From: DASQDN01 sp035630195
GTDB lineage: Bacteria; Acidobacteriota; Terriglobia; Bryobacterales; Bryobacteraceae
DNA length: 7,720 nt
Reading direction: 5' to 3'
Assembly (NCBI GenBank): GCA_035630195.1
Contig: DASQLD010000719.1
Coordinates: 1-7,720, forward strand
Below, piece after piece: positions 7,297 to 7,720 of the stretch (position 1 is the first letter of the stretch; each line of letters starts with the position of its first letter). Made by a program: the position numbers and the translations under genes. The notes beneath the pieces were generated by a model. That model did not search any database. It had not been told where the DNA came from and saw nothing but the letters and a program-made list of their open reading frames with translations.

Positions 7297-7720
7297 GCCT
7301 ACATGTGCTCGCTGTGACATTCCGCTGGATGCCGACTCCTCCGTCTGCTCGAAATGTGGGGAAGTCGTGGATGCAGTTGTAGTCACGCGCACGGTTGCTT
7401 CTCACGCTCGGTTGGATCCCGTAAGCCCCGTTCCAGTTGGAAGCCGGTTTGTACCCGGCACGGTGATCGCCGAGCGTTACCGAATCATTGCGCTGCTGGG
7501 GCGAGGAGGAATGGGAGAAGTCTACCGAGCCGATGATTTGATACTTGGCCAACAGGTAGCTCTCAAGTTCCTGCCGGCGGCGCTTTCAAGGAATGAAGAG
7601 GCGCTGAGGCGCTTTCGTAACGAAGTGCGTGTTGCGAGACAGGTGTCCCATGCCAACGTCTGCCGGATCTACGACGTGGTGGAAGCCGACGGAATCTATT
7701 TCCTCTCGATGGAGTACGTC
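7295..7720 (+). CDS. Ser/Thr protein kinase with N-terminal zinc ribbon (3' end outside window)
   Basis: The frame is open from the ATG at 7295 to the right edge, giving 142 residues of a longer protein. Residues 4-22 form a short zinc ribbon with two CxxC knuckles (Cys4/Cys7 and Cys18/Cys21). A low-complexity linker (about 23-58) follows, then a PknB-type kinase domain beginning ERYRIIALLGRGGMGEVYRA. The Gly-rich loop is GRGGMGEV (69-76), the ATP-anchoring lysine is Lys91 in VALKFLP, and Glu110 in FRNEVRVAR is the likely helix-C partner. The window stops at SMEYV, the hinge region, so the HRD, DFG and substrate-binding motifs and any C-terminal sensor or repeat domain are not visible. Kinases with this N-terminal ribbon and the EVYRADD/VALKFLP style are common in Acidobacteria and related groups, where they often carry C-terminal TPR, WD40-like or membrane domains. 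The ribbon starting three residues after the ATG supports this start. Confidence 0.9.
   Translation, partial: MPTCARCDIPLDADSSVCSKCGEVVDAVVVTRTVASHARLDPVSPVPVGSRFVPGTVIAERYRIIALLGRGGMGEVYRADDLILGQQVALKFLPAALSRNEEALRRFRNEVRVARQVSHANVCRIYDVVEADGIYFLSMEYV

Noticed and set aside
7286..7552. 88-codon minus-strand frame at the right side
   Set aside because: It is antisense to the kinase start, where the zinc ribbon and Gly-rich loop identify the coding strand.
1..7720. Search for a defence, mobile-element, toxin-antitoxin or CRISPR system
   Set aside because: I saw no transposase, integrase, Cas, toxin or restriction motif, and no direct-repeat array. The HrpB helicase and the ABC-F ATPase both match housekeeping families over their full length.

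Overview
The window is dense bacterial chromosome of moderate GC. It carries five complete genes and two genes cut by the window edges. I see no mobile element, CRISPR array, RNA gene or phage marker. The likeliest source is an acidobacterium or a similar soil bacterium. This rests on the style of the right-edge kinase (an N-terminal zinc ribbon followed by a PknB-type kinase with GRGGMGEVYRADD and VALKFLP) and on the overall gene mix. It is an inference from sequence style, not a phylogenetic result.

Layout, left to right: (1) the C-terminal 80 codons of an unrecognised plus-strand protein (2-244). (2) A minus-strand pair at 241-2774, read right to left: a FAD-dependent oxidoreductase fused to a Rieske [2Fe-2S] domain, then a single-domain family 43 glycoside hydrolase. 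The stop and start codons of the pair overlap as ATGA, which indicates translational coupling. (3) A plus-strand pair at 2824-6817: the ATP-dependent helicase HrpB, then an ABC-F ATPase, 37 bases apart. (4) A minus-strand gene for a small SpoIIAA/STAS-like protein (6808-7227), whose end overlaps the end of the ABC-F gene. (5) From 7295, a divergent plus-strand Ser/Thr protein kinase that runs off the right edge.

How the genes may work together: HrpB and the ABC-F protein are both nucleotide-driven enzymes linked in known families to RNA or the ribosome, so their co-directional pairing is plausible. The oxidoreductase and glycosidase are clearly co-expressed, but no shared pathway is obvious. 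The STAS-like protein and the kinase are divergent neighbours across a 67-base gap. A regulatory link between them is possible but unproven.

The packing is extremely tight. Both convergent gene pairs overlap at their 3' ends (4 and 10 bases), and the divergent gap between the Rieske oxidoreductase and hrpB is only 49 bases. There is no gene-free stretch above 300 bases. I found no convincing new multi-gene system; the points worth a second look are mostly about gene architecture and pairing.
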